Assembly: GCA_003649515.1 (NCBI GenBank)
Contig: QMSC01000042.1
Location: forward strand, 1-9,399
DNA length: 9,399 bases
Direction: 5' to 3'
From: Thermoprotei archaeon
GTDB lineage: Archaea > Thermoproteota > Thermoprotei > Thermofilales > B20-G17
A program made the position numbers and the translations under genes. The notes beneath the pieces are model-generated. The model saw only the letters and a program-made list of their open reading frames with translations, was not told the DNA's origin and searched no databases. This document shows positions 1 to 6,718 of the stretch, piece after piece (positions within the stretch are counted from its first letter, which is position 1; the number at the start of each line of letters is the position of its first letter).

Positions 1-725
1 CTTCTTGTCTTTCCTGAGAGAGTCTTAGAGACTAGACCTTGAGCCAAAAGATCATCAATAAGCCTACTATACCTGTTCTTAATGGCTGGATTTAAGGGGT
101 CGTCACCGCACCATTTAATTAAATCTTTTATAGCCTTAGCCTTACCGCCATGTTCGTACAGCACAAGTATTACTCTTGTCGCTAGCTCCTCCTCTCCTTC
201 CTTGAATATTCTAGCTCTTCTGCTAATGCCCCTCGTCGACGGTGACTTTATTTCAACGGGCTCCAGACCTCGCTTATTATCCTTTTCAAGAACCCATTCT
301 TCGAAGCTTGGCGTACCGGGCGGAGGTATGAAATCACCCTTTTCAGTAGTGGGTACAACATACAGATGGACGCCTTGGAAAAGCGTTGAAACCATGGTTA
401 TCGTTGCAACGCACTCAGGCGGCATATCAGTAATATCTATATAGACAGCCCTTCCACGCTTACAAACTTCAAATTCGAGAAGTGCATATATTCTTGAAAA
501 GACGCTCTTCTGAGATTGAGGATTTATGGGTACTGGAATGGGATTGAAAAAGGCGAGCTGCCTCTTTAACTTTTGCATGTTGTACCTTGATACTGTTCCA
601 TATCTGTCATGCTTGTTATCGTATAGGATATAGATGGCATCAACTCCCATTCTCTTCATGAAGTTCCTCAATCCATCTAAAGCCATTGATGGATGGAAAC
701 CCGCGTAGAGGACTATTACAGCCAT
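1..725 (-). CDS. CARF-like domain plus winged-helix transcriptional regulator (partial)
   Basis: The minus strand is open from an ATG at 725 to the window edge (241 codons, no stop), so the C-terminus is missing. Residues 1-130 read as a Rossmann-like domain: strand VIVLYAGF (3-10), a helix, strand IYILYD (31-36), a helix, strand VYIDITD (94-100) followed by MPPE and a helix, then strand LYVVPT (121-126). This order resembles the CARF-like ligand-binding domain of Csa3/HFX_2341-type (DUF6293) archaeal regulators, with DITDMPPE where those proteins have a small-residue ligand loop. Residues about 178-241 are charged helices followed by LVSKTLSGK, fitting a winged helix-turn-helix. A GTGA ribosome-binding site lies 6 nt before the ATG. 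The gene diverges from nurA, and its promoter is covered by a phased operator array, suggesting self-control. CARF family members in CRISPR systems bind cyclic oligonucleotides; whether this one does is unknown. The CARF assignment is by pattern only; the DNA-binding domain is more secure. Confidence 0.65.
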   Translation of the reverse strand, partial: MAVIVLYAGFHPSMALDGLRNFMKRMGVDAIYILYDNKHDRYGTVSRYNMQKLKRQLAFFNPIPVPINPQSQKSVFSRIYALLEFEVCKRGRAVYIDITDMPPECVATITMVSTLFQGVHLYVVPTTEKGDFIPPPGTPSFEEWVLEKDNKRGLEPVEIKSPSTRGISRRARIFKEGEEELATRVILVLYEHGGKAKAIKDLIKWCGDDPLNPAIKNRYSRLIDDLLAQGLVSKTLSGKTR

Positions 726-730
726 GAATC

Positions 731-839
731 TTCACAGTAGCCTGCACTATGCTACAGTAATATCTGCGTAATACCAGTATATATATTTATCTTACAGTAA
801 GAAATTTCCATTGACAGTATCTATTTTATGTTACTGTTT
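731..839. promoter_or_regulatory. Phased operator array of ACAGTA boxes, 20-bp period
   Basis: ACAGTA occurs at 734-739, 754-759, 794-799 and 814-819, and CCAGTA at 774-779. The five starts are exactly 20 bp apart. An inverted copy (TACTGT) lies at 832-837, its centre 19 bp after the fifth. The best copy, TTACAGTAA (792-800), is a near-perfect odd palindrome of the form TTAC-N-GTAA, as expected for a dimeric helix-turn-helix protein. A 20-bp spacing puts all sites on roughly one face of the helix, allowing side-by-side dimers. The array spans the BRE side, TATA box, probable transcription start and ribosome-binding site of the minus-strand regulator gene, so binding should repress that gene. 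The repeats are certain; operator function and the bound protein are inferred. Confidence 0.8.
778..788 (-). promoter_or_regulatory. TATA box of the CARF-like regulator gene
   Basis: On the minus strand this reads AAATATATATA, preceded by the purine-rich AAGAT as a possible BRE. Transcription would start about 25 bp downstream, near 757, leaving a leader of about 30 nt before the ATG at 725. Operator boxes flank it on both sides (centres 796 and 776). Confidence 0.6.
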
Positions 840-945
840 TATAAGTGAATTAATATGCTTAGTAACACAAGATAGTTACCATAACGGAAGCTATTAACCG
901 AACTTAAAACCCTGTTTTTCAACGTATTTTGAGCTATTGAGAAGA

Positions 946-955
946 CCTATTTATT
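946..955 (+). promoter_or_regulatory. Probable TATA box of nurA-herA
   Basis: An A/T-rich CCTATTTATT stretch follows the purine-rich GAGAAGA. It would place the transcription start near 975-980, about 20-25 nt before the nurA ATG at 1000. It sits directly before a single ACAGTA box. A weaker alternative is TTTTAT near 968. Confidence 0.45.
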
Positions 956-964
956 GTACAGTAG
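956..964. promoter_or_regulatory. Single ACAGTA operator box in the nurA promoter
   Basis: TGTACAGTAG matches the core of the boxes in the 731-839 array (ACAGTA at 958-963). It lies just downstream of the probable TATA box, the place where a bound repressor would block initiation. One hexamer alone could occur by chance; the position and the array on the other side of the same gap make it credible. Confidence 0.5.
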
Positions 965-987
965 CAGTTTTATCTTAGTCTCTGTCC

Positions 988-997
988 GAGGCGTGAA
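988..997 (+). promoter_or_regulatory. Ribosome-binding site of nurA
   Basis: GAGGCGTGAA carries GAGG ending 8 nt before the ATG at 1000, followed by GTGA. It supports this ATG over the in-frame ATG at 1015. Confidence 0.55.
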
Positions 998-999
998 CC

Positions 1000-2031
1000 A
1001 TGCTTCAAAATGTTATGTATAGCAGACTTGATTACAGCGACCTCCAAGAGGTCATTGCCACAATAAAGAAAGTTTACATCGATAGGAGGGCCCTAGAGTA
1101 CGATCTGCTTGGCGAGCCCATATTATCGCCCTACCCCATCCTGAGAATCGCTGGAAGAGTTATTAGAGGATACCACGTAACGCCAGATAGGTTTAGAACA
1201 CTAGATCCACTGCCCCATGGAAGGAGGGTGCTAGCTTTAGATGCATCATTGAAGGTTCTCTTCAACTGCGGGTCTTTTAAAGTCATAGTATCTAAGGTTA
1301 CGTGGGGCATTTGGAGGGGATTTGTATGCGAGGATTCTGGAATTTTCCCTATAAGGATAAAGGTCGTATGGGATAAGCATGAGGCCGCTGAATGGCTTTT
1401 AATGGTGGAACTGGCATCTGCCTTAAAGCTCCTCTCAAGAATCAGGTACGGCGATTATTTACTCATGGACAGGAGCTTAATGGCTGTCCCCTCTCTACGT
1501 AGAGAAACTAGAAAGCTGTTCGAGAAGCTGGACTCGATCGCCAGTGCTAAGGGGGTCACATTAATAGGTATAACCAAGGTGTCTCAGATAAGGCTTAATA
1601 CAGGAGAAAGCTTGGTAGGCTACCTACTCTACCTGGCAAATAAGCGGTTGAAGAATCTCGCATGGTATTATCACCCAATATTCAAACAATCCTCGCTTCC
1701 TTCGTGGTATATGGGCGATATAGTGGTGGCGAAGCTCGCTGAAGATGCAGAGAACGCCTTCAGAATAGATGTTTCAAGAAGGGCTCTCATGTCACATAGC
1801 CTCGAACAGATAATGGGAGAATTAGCCTTCATGCAGGATCCTGCTACGCCCGGTTATCCCTATCCCCTTAAAAGCGTCCACAATGCATCTAGATTTACTG
1901 AGGAGGAACTCGAAAGGATAGCCGCACACTTCCTAGAACTTCTCGAGGAAAGAGGGCTGCTTTCAAAGTTCCTATCAGACATTAGGTCAAGCAATTTTAA
2001 GGAAAAGTATCTCTGGGGTATCGTGAGTTGA
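1000..2031 (+). CDS. nurA: NurA-family 5'-3' nuclease
   Basis: A 343-residue nuclease of the NurA family, which works with the HerA translocase to resect DNA ends in archaeal double-strand break repair. The RNase H-like core is visible: ALDAS (79-83) with the first metal-binding Asp81, a helix with Glu137, LLMDRSL (154-160) with Asp157, and GITK (190-193). The family signature near the C-terminus, PATPGYPYPLKSVH (281-294), supplies Tyr286 and His294. All expected catalytic positions appear intact, and the length is typical. The stop codon overlaps the herA start (TTGA, 2028-2031), implying translational coupling. It diverges from a CARF-like regulator, and its promoter carries one copy of the ACAGTA box. 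mre11 and rad50, frequent operon partners, are absent from this window. The nuclease call is secure; a defence rather than a repair role is open. Confidence 0.93.
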   Translation: MLQNVMYSRLDYSDLQEVIATIKKVYIDRRALEYDLLGEPILSPYPILRIAGRVIRGYHVTPDRFRTLDPLPHGRRVLALDASLKVLFNCGSFKVIVSKVTWGIWRGFVCEDSGIFPIRIKVVWDKHEAAEWLLMVELASALKLLSRIRYGDYLLMDRSLMAVPSLRRETRKLFEKLDSIASAKGVTLIGITKVSQIRLNTGESLVGYLLYLANKRLKNLAWYYHPIFKQSSLPSWYMGDIVVAKLAEDAENAFRIDVSRRALMSHSLEQIMGELAFMQDPATPGYPYPLKSVHNASRFTEEELERIAAHFLELLEERGLLSKFLSDIRSSNFKEKYLWGIVS

Positions 2032-3677
2032 AGGTTGGTGTAGTAGTCTGGGCTGAAGGGAACATTGTGAAGTTCAGGGTAGCGGAGGGCGTAAGAGTTG
2101 AAAGAGGACAGCTTTTAAAGGTATATGACAAGGAAGTCAAATACATTTTGAGAGTATTCGACTTCCGACCCGAATCCCTCTTAACGCCAGCCGAAATAGC
2201 TAGGCTAAGCCATAAGAGGGAAAGAGGAGAAGACGTCGTCTTATATGATAAATCTCTCAGATTGTACGATACGGCTATCGCAACGATCATAGCACAAATT
2301 GAGGAGGATGCCATTGTGCATGGTCCTACATCCGTTCCCTCCCTCTTTTCGAACGTTGAAACCCTCGATGAACTCGATTTAGAACAATTAAACCTCGACA
2401 ATGGAGATCTCGTTATAGGCTATGTCCGCATAGGACATAAAGCCACTAATGTTGAGATAAAGCTGAAGGGGGAGAAAGTCTTTCCCCATCACATTTTGAT
2501 CAGTGGAGTTACTGGCGCGGGCAAAAGTAACTTGGGTAAAGTGTTAGCAGGTGCTGTTATGAGCGTTCCGGAGCCCAAGTACAGTTTGGTGTTGTTTGAC
2601 ACCGAAAGCGAATACTTTCAGGGAGCACGTCCAGGGCTTTTTGGACTCGTTCATCTACCAGAAGCCGAGGAAAGGCTCTTCTATGTATCCAATATCGTTA
2701 GCGAGCCTACAAAAGTTGAATTTAGGTTCACTTACAAGGGAGTGGAGATTAAGCGAAGGATCTTCGTTCATCCTCTTGAGATCTCTTATAGTAAGCTCTA
2801 TCCCTTAGATTTCATATTGACCGGCGAGTTCACCCCACCACAGGAGGAACTTCTCTGGCTTGCATGGAAAACTAAGAGAAGTGACTGGCTAGAGTTTTTG
2901 ACCGAGAGCACTACGAGCCTCATTTATCGCGCTCTCAGTAAAATGGCTCACGTAAATACGATAAACACGACTAAGAGGAAGCTAAGACACATGCTTGGCT
3001 CAGGGGAGATCTTCAAGAAAAACGACGTCGAAACAGATCTCCTTCAAGCAATAATAGGGGCCGTAGGTCGGGGCAAAGTTGTTTTGGTTGACATGCCGCA
3101 TGCAACTGAGGGTGAGGAAAAGCTACTGGCCACGGCTATTGCAAGGAGAATCTTTAAGGTTTATGAAGAGATTAGGAAAAACGCGCCCCATGAGTGGGAG
3201 AAGCTCCCCTATGTAATGATAATGGTTGAAGAAGCCCACAAGTATCTCTCTAAGCAAAGCCTCACGGGAATAAGCGATGTAAGGGAGAATATTTTCTCGA
3301 TCATAAGCAAGCGGGGCAGGAAGTACAAAGTTAGTGGACTATACATTACACAGATGCCGGGAGAGCTCATAGAACCCGTGATAAGGCAGGCTCTTACGAA
3401 GATCATACTATCGTTACCAACTAGGCCGGATTACCAGAAGATCATTGAATATAGTCCATATCTTGATGAAGCATCTCAAGAACTGAAGGCTCTCGATAAA
3501 GGTGAAGCTCTAGTCGTGAGTCCAGTGTCAGGACTAAGGTTTGCGGCGCCCATCAAAGTATTTTGTTTTGAAGATATCATTAAGGAAAAGCTTGATGAAG
3601 AGTTAGCCTTCAAGAGCGTCAAAGTTCTGGACAAGAAGAAATACGGGAAAACCTTTACCACGAGTCACGATACTTAG
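2028..3677 (+). CDS. herA: HerA-type DNA translocase/helicase ATPase
   Basis: A 549-residue hexameric ATPase of the HerA/FtsK superfamily, which pumps duplex DNA into NurA. Residues 1-145 fit the beta-rich HAS barrel that contacts the nuclease. Walker A is GVTGAGKSN (160-168), with Lys166. The Walker B strand VMIMVEEAHKYL (396-407) carries the paired acidic residues Glu401-Glu402. SKRGRKY (427-433) contains the likely arginine finger, and YITQMPG (439-445) the sensor glutamine. Residues 510-549 form a charged tail like the C-terminal brace of HerA. Translation starts at TTG 2028 inside the nurA stop. No other in-frame start lies close upstream, and the protein aligns with the HAS barrel from residue 2. 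The gap to the convergent phosphodiesterase gene is only 20 bp, with no clear terminator. Assignment is firm; which of several HerA subgroups it belongs to is not resolved. Confidence 0.95.
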   Translation: MKVGVVVWAEGNIVKFRVAEGVRVERGQLLKVYDKEVKYILRVFDFRPESLLTPAEIARLSHKRERGEDVVLYDKSLRLYDTAIATIIAQIEEDAIVHGPTSVPSLFSNVETLDELDLEQLNLDNGDLVIGYVRIGHKATNVEIKLKGEKVFPHHILISGVTGAGKSNLGKVLAGAVMSVPEPKYSLVLFDTESEYFQGARPGLFGLVHLPEAEERLFYVSNIVSEPTKVEFRFTYKGVEIKRRIFVHPLEISYSKLYPLDFILTGEFTPPQEELLWLAWKTKRSDWLEFLTESTTSLIYRALSKMAHVNTINTTKRKLRHMLGSGEIFKKNDVETDLLQAIIGAVGRGKVVLVDMPHATEGEEKLLATAIARRIFKVYEEIRKNAPHEWEKLPYVMIMVEEAHKYLSKQSLTGISDVRENIFSIISKRGRKYKVSGLYITQMPGELIEPVIRQALTKIILSLPTRPDYQKIIEYSPYLDEASQELKALDKGEALVVSPVSGLRFAAPIKVFCFEDIIKEKLDEELAFKSVKVLDKKKYGKTFTTSHDT

Positions 3678-3697
3678 TAAAGGCTCCCGTTCCTCAA

Positions 3698-4426
3698 TCA
3701 ATCCGAAAATTCAAGAACTCCTCTACTTAAACTGTCAATGACTTCTCTCAAAAGGCAAGGATAATCTGAGGTTATACCGTCAACTCCGAGTCTGAACATT
3801 CTAACCATATCCTCGACTTCGTTAATAGTCCAGGCAATCACTTTAAAGCCGTTTGCCTTAGCTTCCTTAATAAACCGTCTGGATACTAGGCGATAAAATG
3901 GAGACACTAGCTCGACCCCAAGCTCCTTAGCAACATCAATGTTACGCATGGGAAGAGCGCTGAAGATCAGTCCCGTCGGTATGTCCGGAGCAATATCTTT
4001 AAGGTTTTTAATGGCTTCCTTATGAAACGATATGACCCATACGTATTCCCTTGCATTAAGAGAGTCTACTATTCCGACAACCTTATCTTCGTAGCCTACT
4101 TCCTTTAACTCCAAGAAAACCTTAACCTTGCCCTTGGTAACCTCCAAAACCTCCTCAAGGGTGGGAACCTTCTCGCCCTTGCCTGCATCAAACCTCCTAA
4201 TTTCATCGAAAGTTAAGTCCGCAACTCTGCCACTACCATTGGTAGTTCGGTCGACAGTTTCATCATGCATTAGGATTAATGTGCCATCCTTTGTACGTCT
4301 AACATCAACTTCTATAGCCGTAGCACCGCATTCAATCCCCTTTAAAATAGCACGAATCGTATTTTCAGGCTCGTATCCGGCTGCACCGCGATGTCCAACA
4401 ACTTCAAATGGATTCATTTTGACCAC
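3698..4426 (-). CDS. Glycerophosphodiester phosphodiesterase (GDPD family)
   Basis: A soluble 242-residue TIM-barrel enzyme that hydrolyses glycerophosphodiesters to glycerol phosphate and an alcohol, probably in lipid turnover. All family motifs are present: GHRG (11-14) with His12, PENT (20-23), EVDVRRTKDG (39-48) with metal ligands Glu39 and Asp41, LMHDETVDRTT (52-62) with His54, and FLELK (104-108) with Glu106 and Lys108. The C-terminal GVDGITSDYP (214-223) closes the barrel. There is no signal peptide, so it should act in the cytoplasm. The longest start is GTG 4426; an ATG at 4417 is equally possible because the conserved region begins only at residue 8. A TATA-like sequence about 26 bp upstream suggests a nearly leaderless transcript. 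A single ACAGTA box lies between that TATA box and the start. The exact substrate, in a cell with archaeal ether lipids, cannot be read from the sequence. Confidence 0.94.
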   Translation of the reverse strand: MVKMNPFEVVGHRGAAGYEPENTIRAILKGIECGATAIEVDVRRTKDGTLILMHDETVDRTTNGSGRVADLTFDEIRRFDAGKGEKVPTLEEVLEVTKGKVKVFLELKEVGYEDKVVGIVDSLNAREYVWVISFHKEAIKNLKDIAPDIPTGLIFSALPMRNIDVAKELGVELVSPFYRLVSRRFIKEAKANGFKVIAWTINEVEDMVRMFRLGVDGITSDYPCLLREVIDSLSRGVLEFSD

Positions 4427-4435
4427 GAAATCAAA

Positions 4436-4444
4436 ATACTGTAA
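4436..4444. promoter_or_regulatory. ACAGTA-type box in the phosphodiesterase promoter
   Basis: On the minus strand this reads TTACAGTAT, matching eight of nine bases of the best box in the 731-839 array. It lies just downstream of the TATA-like sequence, the same placement as the box at nurA. A hexamer match at one promoter could be chance, since other copies occur inside genes. Confidence 0.3.
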
Positions 4445-4446
4445 TC

Positions 4447-4458
4447 AAATAAATAATG
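4447..4458 (-). promoter_or_regulatory. TATA-like element of the phosphodiesterase gene
   Basis: The minus strand reads ATTATTTATTTG here. Transcription starting about 25 bp downstream would begin at or near the GTG at 4426, giving a leaderless or very short-leader transcript. No convincing ribosome-binding site precedes the gene, which fits that reading. Confidence 0.4.
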
Positions 4459-4506
4459 ATGATGCGTCCTGAAGTTTCTCACTAACAACGGATATTCTAA
4501 TATCAA

Positions 4507-4842
4507 CTAAGTATCTTTTTCCTTGAACTCCTTCTCCTTAAGCTTCTTAAAAATCTCTTCGAAGTATTCCGAGTCGTTATTCAGAAAAGAGAGCATAAAA
4601 GTTTCAGGATCTAAACTTAGGTCAAATGCTCTATTCAGCAGGCGTGCCAGGAGTTTTAAAAACTCTTTCGTAGAAGTTTCATCGCCGTTATTTAGCTGTA
4701 CTAAGGCCTCGTAGAACCTTTTCGGAGCCTCTTCAATGATCTTTTCTGGCGATTTACCAAAGAGCTTCTTAAAATGAAAATCTAGCACGGTGCCTGTGGG
4801 ATAAGCCACGTGATCTATTATCTTCGAAAGCCTTATACTCAC
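4507..4842 (-). CDS. Uncharacterised small helical protein, partner of KaiC-like ATPase
   Basis: I do not recognise this 111-residue protein. It is mostly predicted alpha-helix. Residues 15-48 include LDFHFKKLFGK and two further helices, 55-73 form an amphipathic helix rich in Leu, and 90-111 is a highly charged Lys/Glu helix. There are no cysteines, no membrane segment and no known catalytic motif. Its GTG start overlaps the stop of the upstream KaiC-like gene (GTGA, 4839-4842), so the two are almost certainly co-translated and may form a complex. By analogy with other KaiC-like operons it could be an adaptor or regulator of the ATPase, but this is inference from position only. The coding call rests on the 4-nt overlap, codon use like the neighbours and the coherent helical pattern. 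Confidence 0.8.
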   Translation of the reverse strand: MSIRLSKIIDHVAYPTGTVLDFHFKKLFGKSPEKIIEEAPKRFYEALVQLNNGDETSTKEFLKLLARLLNRAFDLSLDPETFMLSFLNNDSEYFEEIFKKLKEKEFKEKDT

Positions 4843-6203
4843 AGCACCATCACTCTCCCATCTTTTATCTCAAGTCGTCTAACCCTCCTATCATGTGCCG
4901 ATCCACGAGTCTTCAGCACTGATATCTTCCTTTCAACCTCATCGTTGGTCCTCTCAAACCACAGTGTAATTAAGTTATCAGCTGCTGTGCTTATTTCGGC
5001 TCCCTCCTCTCTGACGACATTAGCTAAAGATGTCATGAGGAGAGTAACCTCATACTGCTTGGATAAGTAGATAACGCTCTTCGATAATTCCAAGAACTCC
5101 TCACGACTATAGCTGTGTGACAGGGTTGACATTCCATCGATAACGAGTCTGTTAGGCTTAAACTCTTCGATTATGTTCTCAAGAAAGTGATATAAAGTAG
5201 CTGGAGTAAAAAGCTGAGGCGCGGATGAGAAGATCCTTACTTTCTCTATGAGCTCATCCCTCACTCCTAGAAGTCTCATCATAGTTTTCAGCTGGTCTAC
5301 GGGCTCCTCAAACGATATATATACGCAACTTTCACCCCTTCTCGCTCCCTCCAAGATGAACATTATTGCTAGGAGGGTTTTCCCAGCCCCTGCAGGCCCC
5401 TTGATTAAAGTTGTAGAACCCTTATAAAGACCTCCTCCAAGCATTCCATCCAACTCTGAAATTCCTGTACTCACACGCTCGAGCAAAAACCCTCCCTTAA
5501 GACCAATTTCTTGAGGAAGATACAGCTCAATGCCCTTCTCACCTATTATAAATTCATAGCTTATCCTAGACAGCTTGCTCCATCGAACCTTCCTTATCTT
5601 CATGAGTCTCCTAATAAGCCCCCTCTTTTCTGTAGTGTAGAGAATTATTACAGCATCTGCAATGAACTCCTCAAACCCAAATCCTATGGCCTGTCTACTG
5701 TAGGGTAATTCGGCTACAAGTACGCTGGTTACGCTTATGGGCTTAGGAGAAGTGCCGCGAACGAGAGATTGAACAAATGTCCTCGCCTCAGAGCTTGTGA
5801 AGAACCCTATGAGAGCTGTTATGGAGTCTATGACAAGTCTGGAGGGATTGGCATTTTTAATATTATCCAGTAAGACTTCGAGAAGGGCATCAATTACACT
5901 TCTGTAATTAGCTGGTGGAAGGTGAAGAAAGGTGTATGCTCCTCTCTTTTCAAACGCTTTAAAGTTGAAGCCTAACTGTTCCATGTGGGCATGAAACCTT
6001 TGCTTATCCTCAACAAGGCTTATATACATCGCTCTTTCGCCGTTTAGCAATCCCTGATACAGAAACTGGGCTGCAAACGTGCTCTTACCAGAGCCCGGCT
6101 GACCTGCCACGAGCACTGTACTTCCAATAGGTATTCCTCCAATGATCTTATCAAGACCATCAATTCCGGATTTCAATAACTCCATTACTATTTTCCTCAA
6201 CAT
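4839..6203 (-). CDS. Double KaiC-domain RecA-like ATPase, module A
   Basis: A 454-residue protein with two KaiC domains, part of a family proposed to act as archaeal signal-transduction hubs. Domain 1 (about 7-235) has GISGLD-like SGIDGLDKI, Walker A GQPGSGKS (34-41), VED (64-66) where KaiC has a Glu-Glu pair, Walker B LVID (123-126), and GFEEFIAD (176-183). Domain 2 (about 240-454) has STGISELDGMLGG, Walker A GPAGAGKT (269-276), FEE (298-300) with both catalytic-type glutamates, Walker B LVID (353-356), and ISTAAD (404-409). The Ser405-Thr406 pair aligns by eye with the phosphorylated Ser-Thr of cyanobacterial KaiC. The upstream ATG is used here; GGAG lies 3 nt before it. A second in-frame ATG at 6185, nearer the domain start and preceded by GAGG at 9 nt, is a real alternative. 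It is co-transcribed with the 111-aa gene. No DNA-binding or receiver domain is present, so its output partner is unknown. Confidence 0.93.
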   Translation of the reverse strand: MLRKIVMELLKSGIDGLDKIIGGIPIGSTVLVAGQPGSGKSTFAAQFLYQGLLNGERAMYISLVEDKQRFHAHMEQLGFNFKAFEKRGAYTFLHLPPANYRSVIDALLEVLLDNIKNANPSRLVIDSITALIGFFTSSEARTFVQSLVRGTSPKPISVTSVLVAELPYSRQAIGFGFEEFIADAVIILYTTEKRGLIRRLMKIRKVRWSKLSRISYEFIIGEKGIELYLPQEIGLKGGFLLERVSTGISELDGMLGGGLYKGSTTLIKGPAGAGKTLLAIMFILEGARRGESCVYISFEEPVDQLKTMMRLLGVRDELIEKVRIFSSAPQLFTPATLYHFLENIIEEFKPNRLVIDGMSTLSHSYSREEFLELSKSVIYLSKQYEVTLLMTSLANVVREEGAEISTAADNLITLWFERTNDEVERKISVLKTRGSAHDRRVRRLEIKDGRVMVL

Positions 6204-6237
6204 TAGCTCCTATGAATGCTAGTTTTTAATACACTCA

Positions 6238-6250
6238 TTAAAATATATTT
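6238..6250 (-). promoter_or_regulatory. TATA box of KaiC-like module A
   Basis: The minus strand reads GCGAAA followed by TATATTTTAAT, a good match to an archaeal BRE plus TATA box. The predicted start near 6218 leaves a leader of roughly 15 nt before ATG 6203, indicating that this gene has its own promoter separate from the upstream MazG-like gene. Confidence 0.6.
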
Positions 6251-6272
6251 CGCAACTTTCTCTGAAATGCTC

Positions 6273-6578
6273 TTAAGAATTCATTTCCATAACTAATCCT
6301 TTTTTAAATCCTCCCCTCTTCATAAGTTTAATAATTCTCCTTTTTTCGACCTCCTCCCAACTCACATTCAACATTTCCGAGATTGCACGGAGCACCTCAA
6401 GGACGTCAACTATTTCGTCCACGGAGGGATTTTTAGCCAATTCATCGGCCTCCTCTTTGAGCTTTTCCAGAAGGAACCTTAACTTTTCATCACCTGTAAC
6501 CTTACTGACACGGAACTCTACACTCTTCTCTGAAAGCAGTTCGGGCACCCTATCACGCACAAGTTTCCTCAAAGTCAT
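6273..6578 (-). CDS. MazG-fold nucleoside triphosphate pyrophosphohydrolase (COG4997-like)
   Basis: A compact 101-residue all-alpha pyrophosphatase of the MazG/HisE superfamily. Such enzymes remove non-canonical or excess nucleoside triphosphates by releasing pyrophosphate. The signature is clear: KLVRDRVPELL (5-15) at the N-terminus, the metal-binding helix EExxE as Glu42, Glu43 and Glu46, then ExxD as Glu55 and Asp58, and a basic KRGGFKKG (87-94) near the end. KLVRDRVP followed by a C-terminal RGGF is typical of the house-cleaning COG4997 group rather than full MazG or HisE, and the length fits. It lies between the two KaiC-like modules. A TATA-like sequence about 25 bp upstream implies a leaderless transcript, and there is no ribosome-binding site at a usable distance. 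The substrate nucleotide is not predictable; a link to the KaiC signalling genes is suggested only by position. Confidence 0.87.
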   Translation of the reverse strand: MTLRKLVRDRVPELLSEKSVEFRVSKVTGDEKLRFLLEKLKEEADELAKNPSVDEIVDVLEVLRAISEMLNVSWEEVEKRRIIKLMKRGGFKKGLVMEMNS

Positions 6579-6599
6579 GTAAGTCTAAAGGCTCCCTTT

Positions 6600-6610
6600 T
6601 TATTAAAAGT
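6600..6610 (-). promoter_or_regulatory. TATA-like element of the MazG-fold gene
   Basis: The minus strand reads CTTTTAATAAA, about 26 bp before the ATG at 6578. This spacing predicts transcription starting at or next to the start codon (leaderless), consistent with the lack of a near ribosome-binding site. Confidence 0.45.
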
Positions 6611-6656
6611 TTCTTACTAACACGATGCAACGACAACAGCCTCCAAAATCCTTAAG

Positions 6657-6694
6657 AGAAACATTAAAAAGCATCCACATGGCATAAGATATAG
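6657..6694 (+). promoter_or_regulatory. Candidate promoter of the KaiC-REase-V4R operon
   Basis: Two TATA-like elements are possible: ATTAAAAAG (6662-6670) preceded by a BRE-like GAGAAAC, and ATAAGATATAG (6684-6694). They would start transcripts near 6692 and 6715. The sequence does not decide between them. Confidence 0.35.
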
Positions 6695-6718
6695 CTGACT
6701 GACTAAGGTGTTCTTTCC

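Noticed and set aside
82..444. Plus-strand open frame of 120 codons near the left edge
   Set aside because: It lies wholly antisense to the CARF-like regulator gene, is Ser/Pro-rich with no recognisable fold, and the minus frame has coherent strands and helices plus a promoter.
591..596. ACAGTA/TACTGT inside genes (also 5696-5701 and 9126-9131)
   Set aside because: A hexamer is expected four to five times by chance on two strands in this length; these copies are isolated, in coding sequence and not phased.
726..999. CRISPR-like array in the intergenic region
   Set aside because: The repeated unit is only about 6-9 bp with a 20-bp period; CRISPR repeats are over 20 bp with spacers of 30 bp or more. 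No cas gene is present.
1492..1505. Perfect 14-bp palindrome TCTCTACGTAGAGA in nurA
   Set aside because: Such a palindrome is expected about once per 16 kb by chance, and it encodes ordinary nurA residues.
1997..2401. Minus-strand open frame of 134 codons under the start of herA
   Set aside because: Shadow of herA and the end of nurA; Ser/Thr-rich low-quality translation with no motif.
4128..4472. Plus-strand open frame opposite the phosphodiesterase N-terminus
   Set aside because: Antisense shadow; the opposite strand encodes every catalytic motif of a GDPD enzyme.
4491..4504. GATATTCTAATATC inverted repeat after the 111-aa gene, considered as a terminator
   Set aside because: Only six A/T-rich pairs (one G-C) with a 2-nt loop and no following T tract in the direction of transcription.
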